Source: Aphelidium insulamus (lineage: Eukaryota > Aphelidiomycota > Aphelidea > Aphelidiaceae). Taken from it: a stretch of 64,000 nucleotides of DNA. Numbering within the stretch: the first letter of the stretch is position 1; the number at the start of each line of letters is the position of its first letter. Location of the stretch: NCBI GenBank assembly GCA_036784855.1, contig JAZDSV010000021.1, positions 192,555 to 256,554 of the forward strand. The letters run 5' to 3'. Shown one piece after another: positions 1 to 12,400 of the stretch. The position numbers and the translations under genes are program-made. Below the pieces are notes generated by a model. It was given only the letters and a program-made list of their open reading frames with translations, did no database searches and was not told the origin of the DNA.

Positions 1-28
1 CTGTATCGATCTCGAGAGCCTGCGGAAA

Positions 29-220
29 TTAGTTCGTCAATTTGTTCGTCAAGTTGACGCGACGAGACCTGGCATTCCCTGCATATCTGACGGAGCTGGA
101 AGCAATCGGGCCACGGTCGCGTTTTGCAGTAGTCCCCACAGTGTCACCAGCTTCAGTGCGGACGGAGTACGACGCCGCATTATTAGTACTCCCGCTCTGA
201 GACATCACTTTGAACGGCAC
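29..220 (-). CDS. possible 5' exon of an unknown minus-strand gene leaving the window
   Basis: A minus-strand open stretch begins at an ATG at 220 and stops at 29. Just before the stop the minus strand reads like a 3' splice site (TTCCGCAG ending near position 22), so this may be a first exon whose gene continues off the left edge. The peptide is Ser/Thr/Arg-rich with no motif I recognise. The stretch 221-411 between it and the next plus-strand gene would be a shared divergent promoter. It could equally be a chance open frame. Confidence 0.2.
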   Translation of the reverse strand: MPFKVMSQSGSTNNAASYSVRTEAGDTVGTTAKRDRGPIASSSVRYAGNARSRRVNLTNKLTN

Positions 221-411
221 AATGCTGTTTTAAACCGCACATTTGACGATAGCCTTAACCGAGGACTACTCAGGCGGCTGAGCCAAGGCGTTCAGCTCAG
301 TGTATTACAGATATACATACGGTGTCGGAAGCTACGTATCATACCTCATTGCACGATGCAAGAAGTGCAAGTGCAGATGAAGCTGAATGAATATTTTACA
401 GTGCGTAAGAA

Positions 412-1304
412 GTGCGTAAGAATCACATGATGGACAGTGGCATGAACGAAGATCTGCTGGCCATTGGCAACGTTACGCCGTGTTCCGCCGACAGCTGCAA
501 TGCAGATGTGATGCAGTCACACCTCTCGGCCGTGTCCACCGCCGCAACAGAGTTCCACGTCCAGGTGGTGCACGACCCGCAGCAATGCGGCGGCAAGGTG
601 TGGGAGGCCGCGGCGGTGCTGTCGCGGTACCTGCAGTGGCGCGTGGCGCTGGACCCGCGCGCGTTCCGCGGCCAGACCGTGCTGGAGATCGGTGCTGGCA
701 CTGGGGTGGTGGGTCTGGCACTGGCCAGAGCGGCCGGGGTGTGCAGTGTTGTCAGTGGCTGTGCGCACGATGACACACGGGGTGGTGAGCAGGACGGTAT
801 TGGGCAGCTTATCCTGACCGACTTGCCGATGCTGTGCCCGCTGCTGGAGGCCAATATTGCTGCGAATGGATTCCACGCCGAGTGCATGGCCGGCACTGTC
901 AGGGCACAGCCGCTTCCGTGGGGCGAGCCTGTGCGCGATCACTTGAAGCTTGCCGAGTGCCGCGTGGACCTCATACTGATATCGGACTGCGTGTACCTGG
1001 AGTCGTGCTTTGAGCCGCTGCTGGACACCATGCGTCAGTTGATCACCGCTGACTCAACGGTGTGCTACATGAGCTACAAGAGGCGGCGCCGTGCAGACAA
1101 GCGGTTCTTTCGCTCGCTGCACAAGTACTTTTCCGTGCGCAGTGTGCGTGTTGCATATAAAACTTAATATGTCTATATATATATATATATATATGCTACT
1201 CTATAGGCACTACCACTTCATATTATATGCAGGTGGTGGAGGATCCAGCACATGCAGTTTACAGCAGGCAAAGACTGTTTTTGTACGAGATACGCATAAA
1301 GTAG
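412..1304 (+). CDS. METTL21-like protein methyltransferase (Methyltransf_16 family)
   Basis: Two exons are inferred: 412-1143 and 1233-1304, joined across an 89-nt intron that holds a TA microsatellite. The start could also be the ATG at 427. The encoded protein of about 267 residues has the SAM-binding motif EIGAGTGVVGL, the acidic TDLP segment and the DCVY motif typical of the lysine methyltransferases related to METTL21 and METTL18. The 24-codon second exon supplies the usual C-terminal beta strands (VVEDPAHAVYSRQRL). Reading through the intron would end the protein early after YFSVRS, so the splice is favoured. Family members methylate lysines on chaperones, elongation factors or histones; the substrate here cannot be told. 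The single-exon reading is the alternative. Confidence 0.8.
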
Positions 1305-1644
1305 ATACATACAATATACATATGCAGTGTGTATGTGGCCACTATGGAAGCCAGGCCATCGATTTACCGCGATTTGTGCAACCTGAACGGAAAGCGCACA
1401 AATGAAACGTTGCGACCCGCGCTGATTCGCGATTTGGCCGCGCTGAAACAGCAACGTTGCACAGCGCGTTTCGGGTTTGGCGTTGCGAGCACAATTACGC
1501 GCTTGCCATTCTCTTCCCGCCAACGACGCTAATTGCAGCGTTCTACAGTTTATCTTATTTCTAATATCGAAGTTGTATACCTTCATCTTCACAGCTATCC
1601 AGCCACATCCATCCACATCCATCCACATTCACCACTCGACATCT
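1305..1644. other. intergenic region / 5' leader of the Myb gene
   Basis: No gene is supported here. The last 60 bases contain short ATCCACATCC-type direct repeats just before the Myb start codon and are probably leader sequence. An in-frame ATG at 1477 exists, but the intervening peptide looks non-coding. Confidence 0.4.
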
Positions 1645-3285
1645 ATGAACACGTACAGCAACAATAGCGGGGTCAATCTGCACTTTCCGTGTGCTTTGGG
1701 CGGCAGCACGACCGATTTGGAGCAGATGCAGACTATCTACCAGAATAATGCCATGCCGGACAACAGTTCGTTCTCTCCCTCCGCGGCCATGGGCAGCTAC
1801 ACGGACTTGAGCCAGGCGGCGTTAAAACGCAAAAACAGTCTCTCCACCGATCTGCTCTCCTACAAGTTGAACTCCACTTGTCTCGCACCCGTTCTGCCTC
1901 GCTGCGATGAGCACCAGGCCTCCCCACAACAGCCGTACTTCGCCGCCAAAAATGCGTTCATGATGCCATCCTACGCCATGGCCAGCGAGAGTACAGGCAA
2001 TCTGGCCGCTCCAAATTCTCCAGCCCTAAAGTTCAATGGCTCCGTCAGCGATCTATTGAACTTTTCCGAGGCTACCGACAGTCAGGGCGCAGTGACGCCA
2101 GTGTCATCGCGGTGGCCGTATGCGTCCCGTCCACAGCACCAGGTGAACAGTAGCAGCCAGTTCAGCCCGACCGTATCCAGCGCGGACATGCCGCCGCCAA
2201 GTCTGACCGGTTCCACCAACTCGATGGTGCGGTCCACCATGTCGTTGAGTTCATCGCACACGGCCACCCCGTACTCCTTCTCCTACTCGTCGATGAACCA
2301 CTCGTCGACATCGTCGCTCTCCAAACGGAAGCGTCAGACTGACCACCACCACAACGATCTAGACATGTTGGCCATGCCCTCGCCGCCGCAGAGTGTGCGG
2401 GGTTCGCGTGGCGCCTTCACCACTGGACACGGCAACGTGAACATTAACACTGCGTCATCCTCTGACTGGAGTGCCGACGAGGATTCGGCACTGATCGCCG
2501 CCGCAGAGCGCTGTGGCGGCCAGTGGGATCGCGTGGCCGCCGAAACACTGCCCCATCGAACCATGAACGAGTGCATCGATCGGTGGTGTCGGTTGCAGAC
2601 CTCGTCGCCGGGCACACAGCTATCGGCAGGTAGCCCTGCCACACCGCGCCGCCCAAACTACAGCAGCATCAGCATCAGCGATCGGAATGTTAACAGGGAC
2701 AACATTGGCAACAGCAGCGCGAGCAGTCTACTCCTCGGCATGGCCATCTCGTCCAAGCGCCGCAAATCCGCTTGGACCCATGAGGAGGACAAGCTGCTGA
2801 CGGAGGCGTACGAACGCTTTCCGAAACAGTGGGCACGCATCGCGGCCATGATGCCCGGTCGCACCAACCACCAGGTGAAGCAGCGCTGGTGCTACGTGCT
2901 GGACGCCAACATACGCAACGGGCCGTGGACGGGCCGGGAGGACGACCTGCTGCGGCTGGGCTACGCGCAGTTCCAGAACCAGTGGGCCAAGATCGCGTCG
3001 CTGATCCCCGGCCGCACCAACATCCAGTGCCGCAACCGGTGGAAGGACGTGCTGAACCCCGACATCAAGCACGGGCCGTGGACCAAGGCGGAGGACGAGC
3101 AGCTGGACGCCGAGTACTTGAAGTACGGCAATCGGTGGGCGGTTATTGCGGGCGCGATGAGCGGAAGGACGGGGCTGCAGTGCCGTGACCGTTTCATGCG
3201 TCGGCACGGTGACCGGCGGTCGCGCACAGCTTCAGCCGGCGACACGATCTCGCAGTCTGGCGAGTCGACGGCGTCGCTCACCTAG
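1645..3285 (+). CDS. Myb/SANT DNA-binding protein with four repeats
   Basis: Single exon of 546 codons starting at MNTYSNNSG. Residues 1-270 are low complexity (Ser, Asn, Gln, Thr) and probably disordered. A divergent first SANT repeat starts near residue 275 (WSADEDSALIAAAERCGGQW). Three canonical Myb repeats follow from about residue 377 to 527, each with spaced tryptophans and a GRTxxQxxxRW recognition helix; the linkers NGPWTGRED and HGPWTKAED match c-Myb R2R3 linkers. The arrangement recalls c-Myb/Bas1/SNAPC4 proteins, so a sequence-specific transcription factor or snRNA-gene activator is likely. SNAPC4 usually has more repeats, so orthology is not claimed. Confidence 0.85.
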   Translation: MNTYSNNSGVNLHFPCALGGSTTDLEQMQTIYQNNAMPDNSSFSPSAAMGSYTDLSQAALKRKNSLSTDLLSYKLNSTCLAPVLPRCDEHQASPQQPYFAAKNAFMMPSYAMASESTGNLAAPNSPALKFNGSVSDLLNFSEATDSQGAVTPVSSRWPYASRPQHQVNSSSQFSPTVSSADMPPPSLTGSTNSMVRSTMSLSSSHTATPYSFSYSSMNHSSTSSLSKRKRQTDHHHNDLDMLAMPSPPQSVRGSRGAFTTGHGNVNINTASSSDWSADEDSALIAAAERCGGQWDRVAAETLPHRTMNECIDRWCRLQTSSPGTQLSAGSPATPRRPNYSSISISDRNVNRDNIGNSSASSLLLGMAISSKRRKSAWTHEEDKLLTEAYERFPKQWARIAAMMPGRTNHQVKQRWCYVLDANIRNGPWTGREDDLLRLGYAQFQNQWAKIASLIPGRTNIQCRNRWKDVLNPDIKHGPWTKAEDEQLDAEYLKYGNRWAVIAGAMSGRTGLQCRDRFMRRHGDRRSRTASAGDTISQSGESTASLT

Positions 3286-3366
3286 TAGTTGAACGTGTTT
3301 ATTCTGGCATAAACGACTGTTTTGTGTCTTTGTGTCTGTGCCTGAGCGAATTTCCGTCAGTCCCGC

Positions 3367-3381
3367 CAGCCAATCAGCGTC
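3367..3381 (+). promoter_or_regulatory. CCAAT box (CCAATCA) upstream of the 3472 gene
   Basis: The pentadecamer CAGCCAATCAGCGTC lies about 95 bases upstream of the ATG at 3472. CCAATCA is the NF-Y/HAP complex consensus. An identical 15-mer occurs at 55,872, upstream of the sirtuin and U1 genes. Confidence 0.5.
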
Positions 3382-3471
3382 GTGCAAATTAGTATTTAGC
3401 CGCCTGAATTGAGCCGCGGCACCGGTAATTTCACACATTTGTCACCATCACTTCATTTCACCATCTTCAAC

Positions 3472-3840
3472 ATGCAAACACGTCACAAACACTCGGAATT
3501 GGTTCGACAAATTGTGAGCGAAGTGCCGCACAAGGTGATGCCGTACTTCATTCGAAGCAATCCGTACAATGTGGCGTGGGCTTACAAAGTGTCACCACAC
3601 GGTCAAGATTTGGACACAGTGCTGCGCGCCGTGTACACTGCAATGACCAAGCGCGTGCAACCTCGCTGCAAGTATGCCATATATTGCGGTGCTGCTAATA
3701 ATGATGGAAAGTCTGGCAAGTCGGCTGGTGGTGTGGCTAGTCGACGACTTGCGTTTGGCAAACCATACACCGTTGACGACAAGATGCAATGGGAAAATCC
3801 TGCCACAATTGAAAATTTGTGGCCAGCACCAAGGCTCTGA
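3472..3840 (+). CDS. unknown small protein (122 aa)
   Basis: A single open frame from MQTRHKHSEL to stop. The ATG at 3472 is preferred over the in-frame upstream codon near 3409 because the sequence before it looks like a leader (CATCTTCAAC before the ATG) and a CCAAT box sits about 95 bases upstream. The product is basic, without a signal peptide or transmembrane segment. It has one central segment of ordinary composition (MPYFIRSNPYNVAWAYKVSP) and a Gly/Ser/Lys-rich loop. No family is recognised. Promoter context and codon regularity make it a likely real gene. Confidence 0.5.
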   Translation: MQTRHKHSELVRQIVSEVPHKVMPYFIRSNPYNVAWAYKVSPHGQDLDTVLRAVYTAMTKRVQPRCKYAIYCGAANNDGKSGKSAGGVASRRLAFGKPYTVDDKMQWENPATIENLWPAPRL

Positions 3841-4035
3841 TTGCGAATAGCGAATGGAACATGGAACACGCCGTCTTCTTTCTTCGTGGTTTCAATTATG
3901 CCGAGCGTTGGGATTGATGGATGATGCTTCAATGTTCTGTGCTCTGCACAAGTATACACTTACAAATATAATATTAATTATAACATAAAATCCTGGCGCT
4001 ACATTTATATTTCTGGATGCAGGACAATGTTACAG

Positions 4036-5586
4036 CTACCGGTTGCCGCTGGATGGGAAGGAGGATGGTTGTCCCCAGGAGGTTAGTGAGGGCCGACGGG
4101 CCGACTGAGAGTTGCTGCCATTATTCACGTAGCGCACACTGTCCCCACCCAGAAGGGATGAAGTGGGTCCCGTGCCACTTCCATTTCCATTGCTGCTGAG
4201 GAGAAGTGAGCCAGATGGCTGTTGCTGCTGTTGTTGTTGTCTTGCTGAAGGTTGATGCGATGGTGGCTGGTCATTCTCTAGTGGGGCGCTGGCGGGAGAC
4301 ACTCGGTTCTCGAGCATGTTGTAGTAGAGTATGAACTCCTTATTGACTCGACACCAGCCGACAATATCCCAAAATGTGTACACGCCCTTTTCGAAATCAT
4401 CGGCCCGCTGATACATGGCCTCAGGCGCGTTGGGATCTTTTGTCAGCCAAGTCTTTAATTCCTTGTGGTACCTCCAGCTCCGTTGAAATCTACAGCATAC
4501 ATGGAATTGAGGAACGAGCATACTTGTCGCGCACAGTGAACTTACAGCTCAGCGGCGGCCTTGTCTTGCAGCTCGTCTTTCGGCATGGTGTAGAATATGT
4601 AGAACAGAGTCTCATCTGATAGCGATGCCAACCGCGGCATTGTGGTGGCAGTCTGCGGCACCGAGTAGCAGCTGTAGCTGGCTGTCGGTGCACTACTATC
4701 CATAGGTTGCTCGGCCCACGGCGATAAAAAGAGTTCGTGCAAGGTGCTTCACATGGCATAAGTACTGTGATGTAAGGATGGATACTCAACGACATACTCG
4801 GCAGAATTCAGATTAAGACCGAGCGTTGTCAGATCGCAGCCAAGTGCCAGCGTATTGACGTCTTGGTCCGTCATCCTGATTACGCCCAGTAGACCCATCA
4901 AGCCAAACCGATTCATTTCAGCGTCGGCAACAGCAGCGTTTTCATCTCCAGCGGGCTAAGGGTATAATGTCAGCCATAATGGGATGTGTCTACATATAGC
5001 AACTTACAGCTGCGTTTGAGCCGGATGCTTGCCGGGAGTCTATGTGAGTTAACTCATGTGTAAAGCAGTTAATTGCCTACACACCAGTCGGTGCTCCCCG
5101 TCCAACCGTTCGCGTCGCGGCACTCAGCACAGGAAACTCATCTTTCCTGGATATAGTCTGACCGAAGGGTGACGCGTTGCCGCTTTGCTGCTGGCCGGCA
5201 GACGCGGCGAACCCCGCACCTGGTCGTTGTGGTATCGGATATGCGGCTTGGCCAGGCGCTGAGACGGGCTGTTGCTGCTGCTGCTGCCTGCCAGACCCGG
5301 GACTGTTGAGCATGGCTGAGAGTGAGGAGCGTTGTTGCTGTGTGTGCATGAGTGAGTGCTGCTGAGCGGATGAATCGCCGCCACCGCCACCGCCCATAAG
5401 AGCCGGAAAGTCATTCATAGTGAATGGAGCGGTGTTGCCAGCGGACTGCCCTGTGCCGCCGTTTGCAGGTGCCGTAAAGCCTACACACACAGTAAGACAC
5501 ATGACGAAGAGTAGATGGGGTGCGCGCCCGGAAATGCACACAGAGGTGCACTTGCCTGCGTTGAGGGCGGCCGCGTATTGCTGCAT
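4036..5586 (-). CDS. CNOT2: CCR4-NOT complex subunit 2 (NOT2)
   Basis: Six exons inferred on the minus strand: up to 5556, 5480-5085, 5039-5008, 4955-4798, 4746-4546, 4489-4036. The N-terminal part carries FTMNDFPALMG and KDEFPVLSAA, the conserved DFPAL-type motifs of NOT2. The centre has GVIRMTDQDVNTLALGCDLT and SPWAEQP, and the last exon the NOT2/3/5 box (WRYHKELKTWLTKDP). NOT2 holds CNOT1 and CNOT3 together in the cytoplasmic mRNA deadenylase. The joins are phase-consistent. The first intron works only with a GC donor (CAG/GCAAGT). An upstream exon is probable, because coding continues (NYSNRRPMQQ) to an acceptor near 5619. The protein ends in a Q/S/G-rich tail of about 88 residues beyond the NOT box, longer than usual. 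Confidence 0.88.
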
Positions 5587-5618
5587 TGGGCGCCGATTGG
5601 AATAGTTGCTGAGAGTTT

Positions 5619-6487
5619 AATATTGTTCACATGATGAAGACTTTCAGCTTTATACTCACATATACACTCAACATGGAATTGTATATTTATATCTTATATA
5701 TGAGTGTGGGTGGGTGGGTAAATACAAATGCAAGATACGGCACGGCAGCAAAAGTAACCTTAGTGGCGAGCGTTGTAGCAGCATTGCAGAACCTTTTTCC
5801 AACATTCACGGCGCCGTTCACTAATGTGGTTTGGTATATATATATACTATGTTCCTTAAGCTTTAATTATCTGGTCAGACGCCATTCTAACCAAGGTGAA
5901 CTGAGTTAATTATCGCTGAAGTAAATATCATATAATATTGGTATTTATAACTCTAATGCATCACATAAAATATTCAGTCTCATTATATACCACAAGAAAC
6001 TGTTATTAGAAGAGCCGAGTCCATAAATGACCATTTACGCGACCAATTGCAGAGAGCAATACCAATTTAGTAGCGTAGCGCATGCTAAGTATTGTATGCA
6101 CGCACTTATATACGATTAGAAAAGGCATCATGGAATACCGCAAGGGTGTAAGCACATTGTTGGATGCGCAGAATAAATGGGATACATACATACCAGCATA
6201 TTCATACTAGCTCAAGTATTATCAATATATAAACAATCACAGTGGCTTAATAAGCACTTTAAGCGCCACATTTATAGTAGCCAAAGGAATTCTCACGCAC
6301 ACTGCGCACACCTGCAGCAAGTCGAGACGCGGAGAGTCGCGAGCACATAGACACACACACTCTCTCTGTAAACGCGTTCATATACACACTTGCAGGCAGC
6401 GAGGCCAACAAACAACAACAACCAGCGCGCCCACTTGGACGGACCACACACGCACACACTTACGCTAACAACCACGCACCACCCAAC
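5619..6487. other. intergenic region and CA-rich leader of the VPS10 gene
   Basis: AT-rich sequence with short TA runs, probably containing the unseen first exon of CNOT2 and the promoter of the next gene. From about 6296 it turns CA-rich up to the ATG at 6488 and is probably 5' UTR. I see no further gene. Confidence 0.4.
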
Positions 6488-9400
6488 ATGTCGGCGCTAA
6501 AGTGGCGGTCCATCTGGACACCGCGATCATCGCTGGCAGCTTTGGGCCTGGTGGCCGGGCTTCTGTTGTGCGGACTGGCCGGTGCGCAAAACATTCGCAA
6601 GTATGACCAGCAGTTCAACAGCCTGCCGACCCGCTTCTTCTTCTTCAAGGACAGCGAGGTGAGCCGCCCTCTCACCGCTGCACCACTGCGTACTATATAT
6701 ACTCACGGCCTGCGCAGATTGTGCTGCTGCACGAACACTTGACCGATGACGTGTGGCGCTCGCCGGATGGTGGCCAGTCGTGGAGCAAGGCCGCCATTCC
6801 CGCCGCCACCGCCAAGGCCATCATTCAACACCCATTTTCACCCAAGCAGGTCAGTATGTGTACTTATGTGTGGTGTTTCTATGTGTGGTTTCTGTGTGTG
6901 TCCCTCTCTCTCTCTCTTTCTGTGCTGTGTGTCTCTCTCTGCAATAATGACCTTCCATAGGCATTTGCCATCAGTGACGGAACGACACACTACCGCACCG
7001 ACGATGCCGGTGCTTCGTGGACCACGTTCACGACGCCCATCAAACCGGCGGCTGCCAATGTCGGCACGCTTTCGTTTCACGCCAGACAGGCCGGCTACTT
7101 GCTGTTCATGGGCAATTCCTGCACGGTCAAGCCGTCCGGGTGCTTCAACACCATTTTCTACTCCAAGGACTCGGGTGTCACGTGGACCCCCATCAACACC
7201 TATGTGTCGCAGTGTTTCTGGGCTGCGTCCACCGCGCCGATGAAGGTGCAGAGTGACGAGGCTATCTTCTGTACCGAGTGGCCCTACAAGACTGCGGATC
7301 AGCGCAGCAAGATCACCTCCAACTTGAATCTGGCCTACACGGACAACTACTTTGCCTCCAAGCGTATTGTTCCGTTTGCTGGCGGTCAGACCCGCGGCGT
7401 CGTGGGCTTTGGCTCCGTTGACAAGTTTTTCGTGGCTGCTGTGGTGCGTTATATACTACTATATATATGTATATAATGCTGCATATTACATTATTATTTC
7501 TTATATCTGACATTGAGTAGAAGCCACAAATGGTAACAGACACCCAGCGACAAGATCTGGACTTGTACGTGTCGGTTGACGGGTACAACTTTGTGCTGGC
7601 CCAGTTCCCGCTGGGCGCAAACTTGCGCGAGAACGCCTACACCGTGCTCGAGTCCTCCAACGCCGGCCTGGTGCTCGACATTGACGACAGCAGCAACCAG
7701 GGCTACGGCAAGGAGGTGGGCACGCTGTACTTTTCAAACAGCAACGGCACGTACTTCACCCGTTCGCTGGGCAACACGAATCGCAATTCATTCGGCAACG
7801 TTGATTTCGAAAAGGTTCAGGGCGTCGAGGGCATCGTTCTAGTGAATATTGTCTCGAATCCGGACCAGCTGGCCTCACCCGGCACAGTGAAGGAGCTGGA
7901 GTCGCGCATCTCCTTCAATGACGGTGGCTCGTGGGGTTTTATCCCGCCTCCCGACACAGACGTGGACGGCAAGCCGTTTGACTGCGCGGCCGGCGGAGTG
8001 GCAGTGCCGAATGAAAAGTGCGCGCTGCACCTGCACTCCATCAGCTCGCAGACCAACTCTGGCTACACATTCTCTTCCAAGGGCGCGCCGGGCATTCTGA
8101 TCGGCGTGGGCAACGTGGGCGACTATTTAATGGCCTATGACGAGTGCAACACGTTCGTCAGCACCGACGGCGGCATAAAGTGGCGCATGGCGCTGCGAGG
8201 CGCGCACAAGTACGAACTGGGCGACATGGGCGGCCTCATTGTGGCCGTGCCAGACAATGTCAACACCGACACGGTAAAGTACTCGGCCGATTTCGGCAAG
8301 ACCTGGAGCGACTACAAGCTTGGAATGACTGTCAAGGCCAAGTCACTCACAACCGACCCCGCGTCCACCACGTCGCGCTTCATGCTGGTGACGTCGGTGC
8401 AGTTCGGCGCCACCTTCAACTACCACATCTACCAGCTGGACTTTACCTCCTACTTCTCGCGCACCTGCGACTGGAACGCCAACAATCCCACGCAGAGCGC
8501 AGACTTTGAGATTTGGACCGCGCGTGCCATCAACTACGATCTGGAGTGTTTGTTGGGGCACACACAGCAGTTTTTCCGCCGCAAACAGTCGTCATTGTGT
8601 CGCGTGGGCAGAGATTTTACGCAGATGGCTGTGCTGAAGGGGAATTGTCCGTGCGAGCGCGAGAATTTCGAGTGTGACTTCAATTATGTCATCAGCCCGA
8701 CAGATCCGAAACAGTGCGTGCCCGCCGTAGCGGAGAGCGACAAGGTGATTCCCGAGTGCACGGCCATCGGGTCGACGTACATGGCCAGTAGCGGGTACCG
8801 CAAGGTGCCCGGTGACACGTGCGAAGGCGGCACCATGCTCGACCGTCCTGTGCAGCGCAGCTGCCAGGCCAGCAACATTCCGTCCACGTTCAATGTCCGC
8901 AAATCGGTGACCACATTCAAGTACCACGTCGCCGCCCACTACTATATGGCCAACAGCTCTGTACGTGACTTGTTTTTCTGTATACTTAACTGATCTGTAA
9001 TAATAAGGTACTGTTGCTACGAGATGTGCACGGATCGCTGTGGCGCAGTGAAGACGAGGGCGGCGTGATCTCGTTGGTGGCGCTGCCGGGCAAGGGGAAC
9101 TCGGGTGAGGCGTTCCAGGTGATTGCCGTGCGCCTGCACGATCACGTCGCAAGCCGCGTGTTTGTCTTCAACTCGGACAACACTGTCTACTACTCGGCCG
9201 ACTTTGCCAAGACGTGGAACCAGGTTGTGATGCCGGTGCAGCCCAACGGACTCGGCCTGGACCTTCTCGACTTTCACCCCACACAGCCAGACTGGCTCCT
9301 GTTTGTGGGCAGCACGCCGTGCCCCAACTGCTACTCTTCCGCCTTCTACTCTAGCAACAATGGTCTGACGTGGGATGCGCCGTTCGACACCTACGTGAAC

Positions 9401-12400
9401 AAGTGCGTGTTTGCGCAGGACACCAACTTTGTCAACGTGGAGACGGACGCGATATTCTGCACGGCGTACCGTGAAAAGTCCGGCAGCCAGGACTCGTGGG
9501 CCGGCGCCTCCACTACCTCCACTGGCAACGTGATGTCCCTCTTCAAGTACAAGAAGTTTGGCAAGAACAATGTGCCGCGCAAACTGGCCGACAAAGTTGT
9601 CCAGTTCTACGTCTTTGAGAACTACATGGCCGTGGCGGTGAGTGTAGTGTTATCTACAGTGTTGCAAGTACTAAATAATCTTTGTCTAGGTGGAGAACCA
9701 GCGCATGGTGGACCTGCTGATCTCGCTGGATGGCGTGACTCTTACACCGGCCCGCTTCCCGCCCAACATGGATTTGCGCAAGAATGCATTCACGGTGCTG
9801 CAGTCCACTACCGGCTCCGTGTTCCTGGACGTGTTCCAGAACACTGCGTACGGCAAGGAGTACGGCATGCTATTCACCTCGAACGCCAACGGCACATTCT
9901 ACAGCGCATCCATAGTCAACACGAACCGCAATGCGGGCGGCCTGGTGGACTTTGAGAAGATGCAGTCCATTGACGGCGTCATCATGGTCAACCAGGTGAT
10001 GAATGTCACGGAGCTCATCTACTCGGCGGCCAAGAAGATCGTCACGCGCATCTCGTTCAATGATGGTGGCACGTATGGTCGCATTAGCGCCCCTGCAGGC
10101 ACCGCTTGCCAGGCGGCTGTGGGTGCAACTGGTCCCACGGCCGGTTGCTTCCTCAATTTGCACAGCCGCACCGACACGCCGTCCACTGGCCCCATATACT
10201 CTGTGAAATCCGCGCCGGGCATGATGATGGGTGTGGGCAATGTGGGGCCGTACCTGCTGGACTACACGGAGGGCGACACGTTTCTGACGCGGGACGCTGG
10301 CAAGACCTGGGCCAAGGTGCGGGACGGCGCGCACCGCTTCGAGTTTGGCGACTACGGCTCGCTGATGGTGCTGGTGGACGACGAGGTGGCAACGGATCAT
10401 GTGCTGTACTCTTCTGACGACGGCGGCACGTGGCAGACGTACACATTCTACGACCAGCCGGTGCGTGTGGCCGAGCTCACCATCGAGCCGTCGTCGGGCA
10501 GCAAAAAGTTTCTCCTGCTGGGCACGGTGGTGGCGCAGACAACTTCCACGTCTGGCCTGTCCACATTCATCTCGGGCATATCCAGCGCGCTGGCCAGTCT
10601 GATGGGCGGCTCGAGCGGTGGCCAGTCCTCGATGCTGGAGGTGGCGGTGCAGCTGGACTTTACCGGCCTGCTGCAGACACAGTGCGACCTGCGCGAGGAC
10701 GGCACCGGCGACATGGAACAGTGGTCGCCGTCCAACAACTCGACCTTCAAGTGCGTGCTTGGGCGGCAGACGCGCTACTGGCGCCGCAAGACCGGCCGGC
10801 GCTGCTACGTGGGCCGCGATCTGTCGGCTAAATCCGTGGTGCAGACGTGCGAGTGCACTGCCGAGGATTTTGAGTGCGACGTGGGCTACTTCCGCAACTT
10901 CAAGGAGGAGTGCGTGCTGATGGGCGGCCGTGACCCACTGGAGCCGGCCGGATGCGCCGCCGGCACAAAATACATGGGCAGCAGCGGGTACCGCCGCCTC
11001 AGCAAGACAACGTGCCAGGGCGGCGTGAATCTGGAGACGCAGGTGGAGCGCGTGTGTGCCGGACCGCAGGCCACCCCGCCGCCACCGCCACCGCCCGGCA
11101 CCGATATCCCGGTGGGCGGCAACCAGAACTCTGCGGCTGTGCGCGTGTTTGACAGCCCGCTCGACACCGTGCTCTACCTGATCAACTCCACTTCGGTGGT
11201 CGCGCGCGCCAAGAACAACCGCGTCTGGCGCAGTCTGGACTCTGGACGCGGCTGGGATCAGATCACGCTGATCAACACCACCACCGTTGTGCTGCAGAAC
11301 CCCTACTTCCCGGAGCGGGTGTACTTTTTGTCGCCGTGGAAGCGCCACATGGTCACCAAGGACAGGGGACTCACGTTTGGCGAGTTTGTCACTCCCGATG
11401 CCGCAAACACTCTGGGCGCGCCGATTCTCGAGTTCCACGCCGAGGAAGCGGACTGGATGATCTTTACGGGGGACGATGGGTGCGCCACGTTTGGCGACTG
11501 TCACACCACCGCCTACTGGACCAAGGATGGCGGCGCGTCGTGGACCGTGCTCACCACGTACGTGCGCGACTGTGAGTGGGGCCGCGACTCGCTGTTCAAG
11601 GAGGCACAGCGCTCGCTGGTGCTCTGCAGCGGCTATGCCGACAAATCGGGCAGCATGCGCTCCAAGACGGACCCCCTGCACCTCTACCGCTCCGACGATC
11701 TGTTTGCCACGCAGCAGCTGCTGTTTGAGAACATTGTCGGCTTTGCGGTGTCGGAGTCGTTCATGGTGGTGGCGGCCGTGGGACGCGCCTACCAGGACAT
11801 GCACCTGCACGTCAGCGTTGATGGAAAAAAGTTTGCCGAGGCCGTGTTCCCGCCCAATGTCCAGGTGCAGCGCAATGGGTACACCGTGCTCGAATCCGGC
11901 ACCGGCACCATCATGCTGGACGTGCTGGCCAACTCTGTGCCCGGCCACCAGTGGGGCTCGCTGTTCATCTCGAACGGCAACGGGACCTTTTACACGGCGT
12001 CGCTGCCCAACACGAACCGCAACGACGCCGGCTTTGTCGATTTCGAGAAGCTGGTCGGCATTGAGGGCGCCGCCGTGATGAACCAGGTGGTCAACACCAA
12101 CGAGGCGGCCATCGGGGCGGACAAGCGCGTGCGCACCGTGATCACCTACAACAATGGCGGTCGCTGGACGGACCTGAGTGCGCCGGTCACCGACGTGGAT
12201 GGCAACGTGTACCCGTGCGCCGCGACGCCAGACAAGTGCCACCTGCACCTCCACCTCTACACGGAGAAGGCGGCCATACGGAATGAGCTGAGTGACTCCG
12301 GCGCCACCGGGATGATGATCGGTATCGGGAATGTGGGCGAGTCGCTGGACACCATCGACCGCGGCAATGTGTACATCACGCGCGATGCCGGCGTCACCTG

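Noticed and set aside
423-942. Three overlapping minus-strand frames under the METTL21-like gene
   Set aside because: Antisense shadows of a GC-rich exon whose plus-strand reading has all methyltransferase motifs.
5631-5909. 92-codon plus-strand frame upstream of the VPS10 gene
   Set aside because: AT-rich and Tyr/Ile-rich (TA repeats read as YIYI); overlaps the likely 5' intron of CNOT2.
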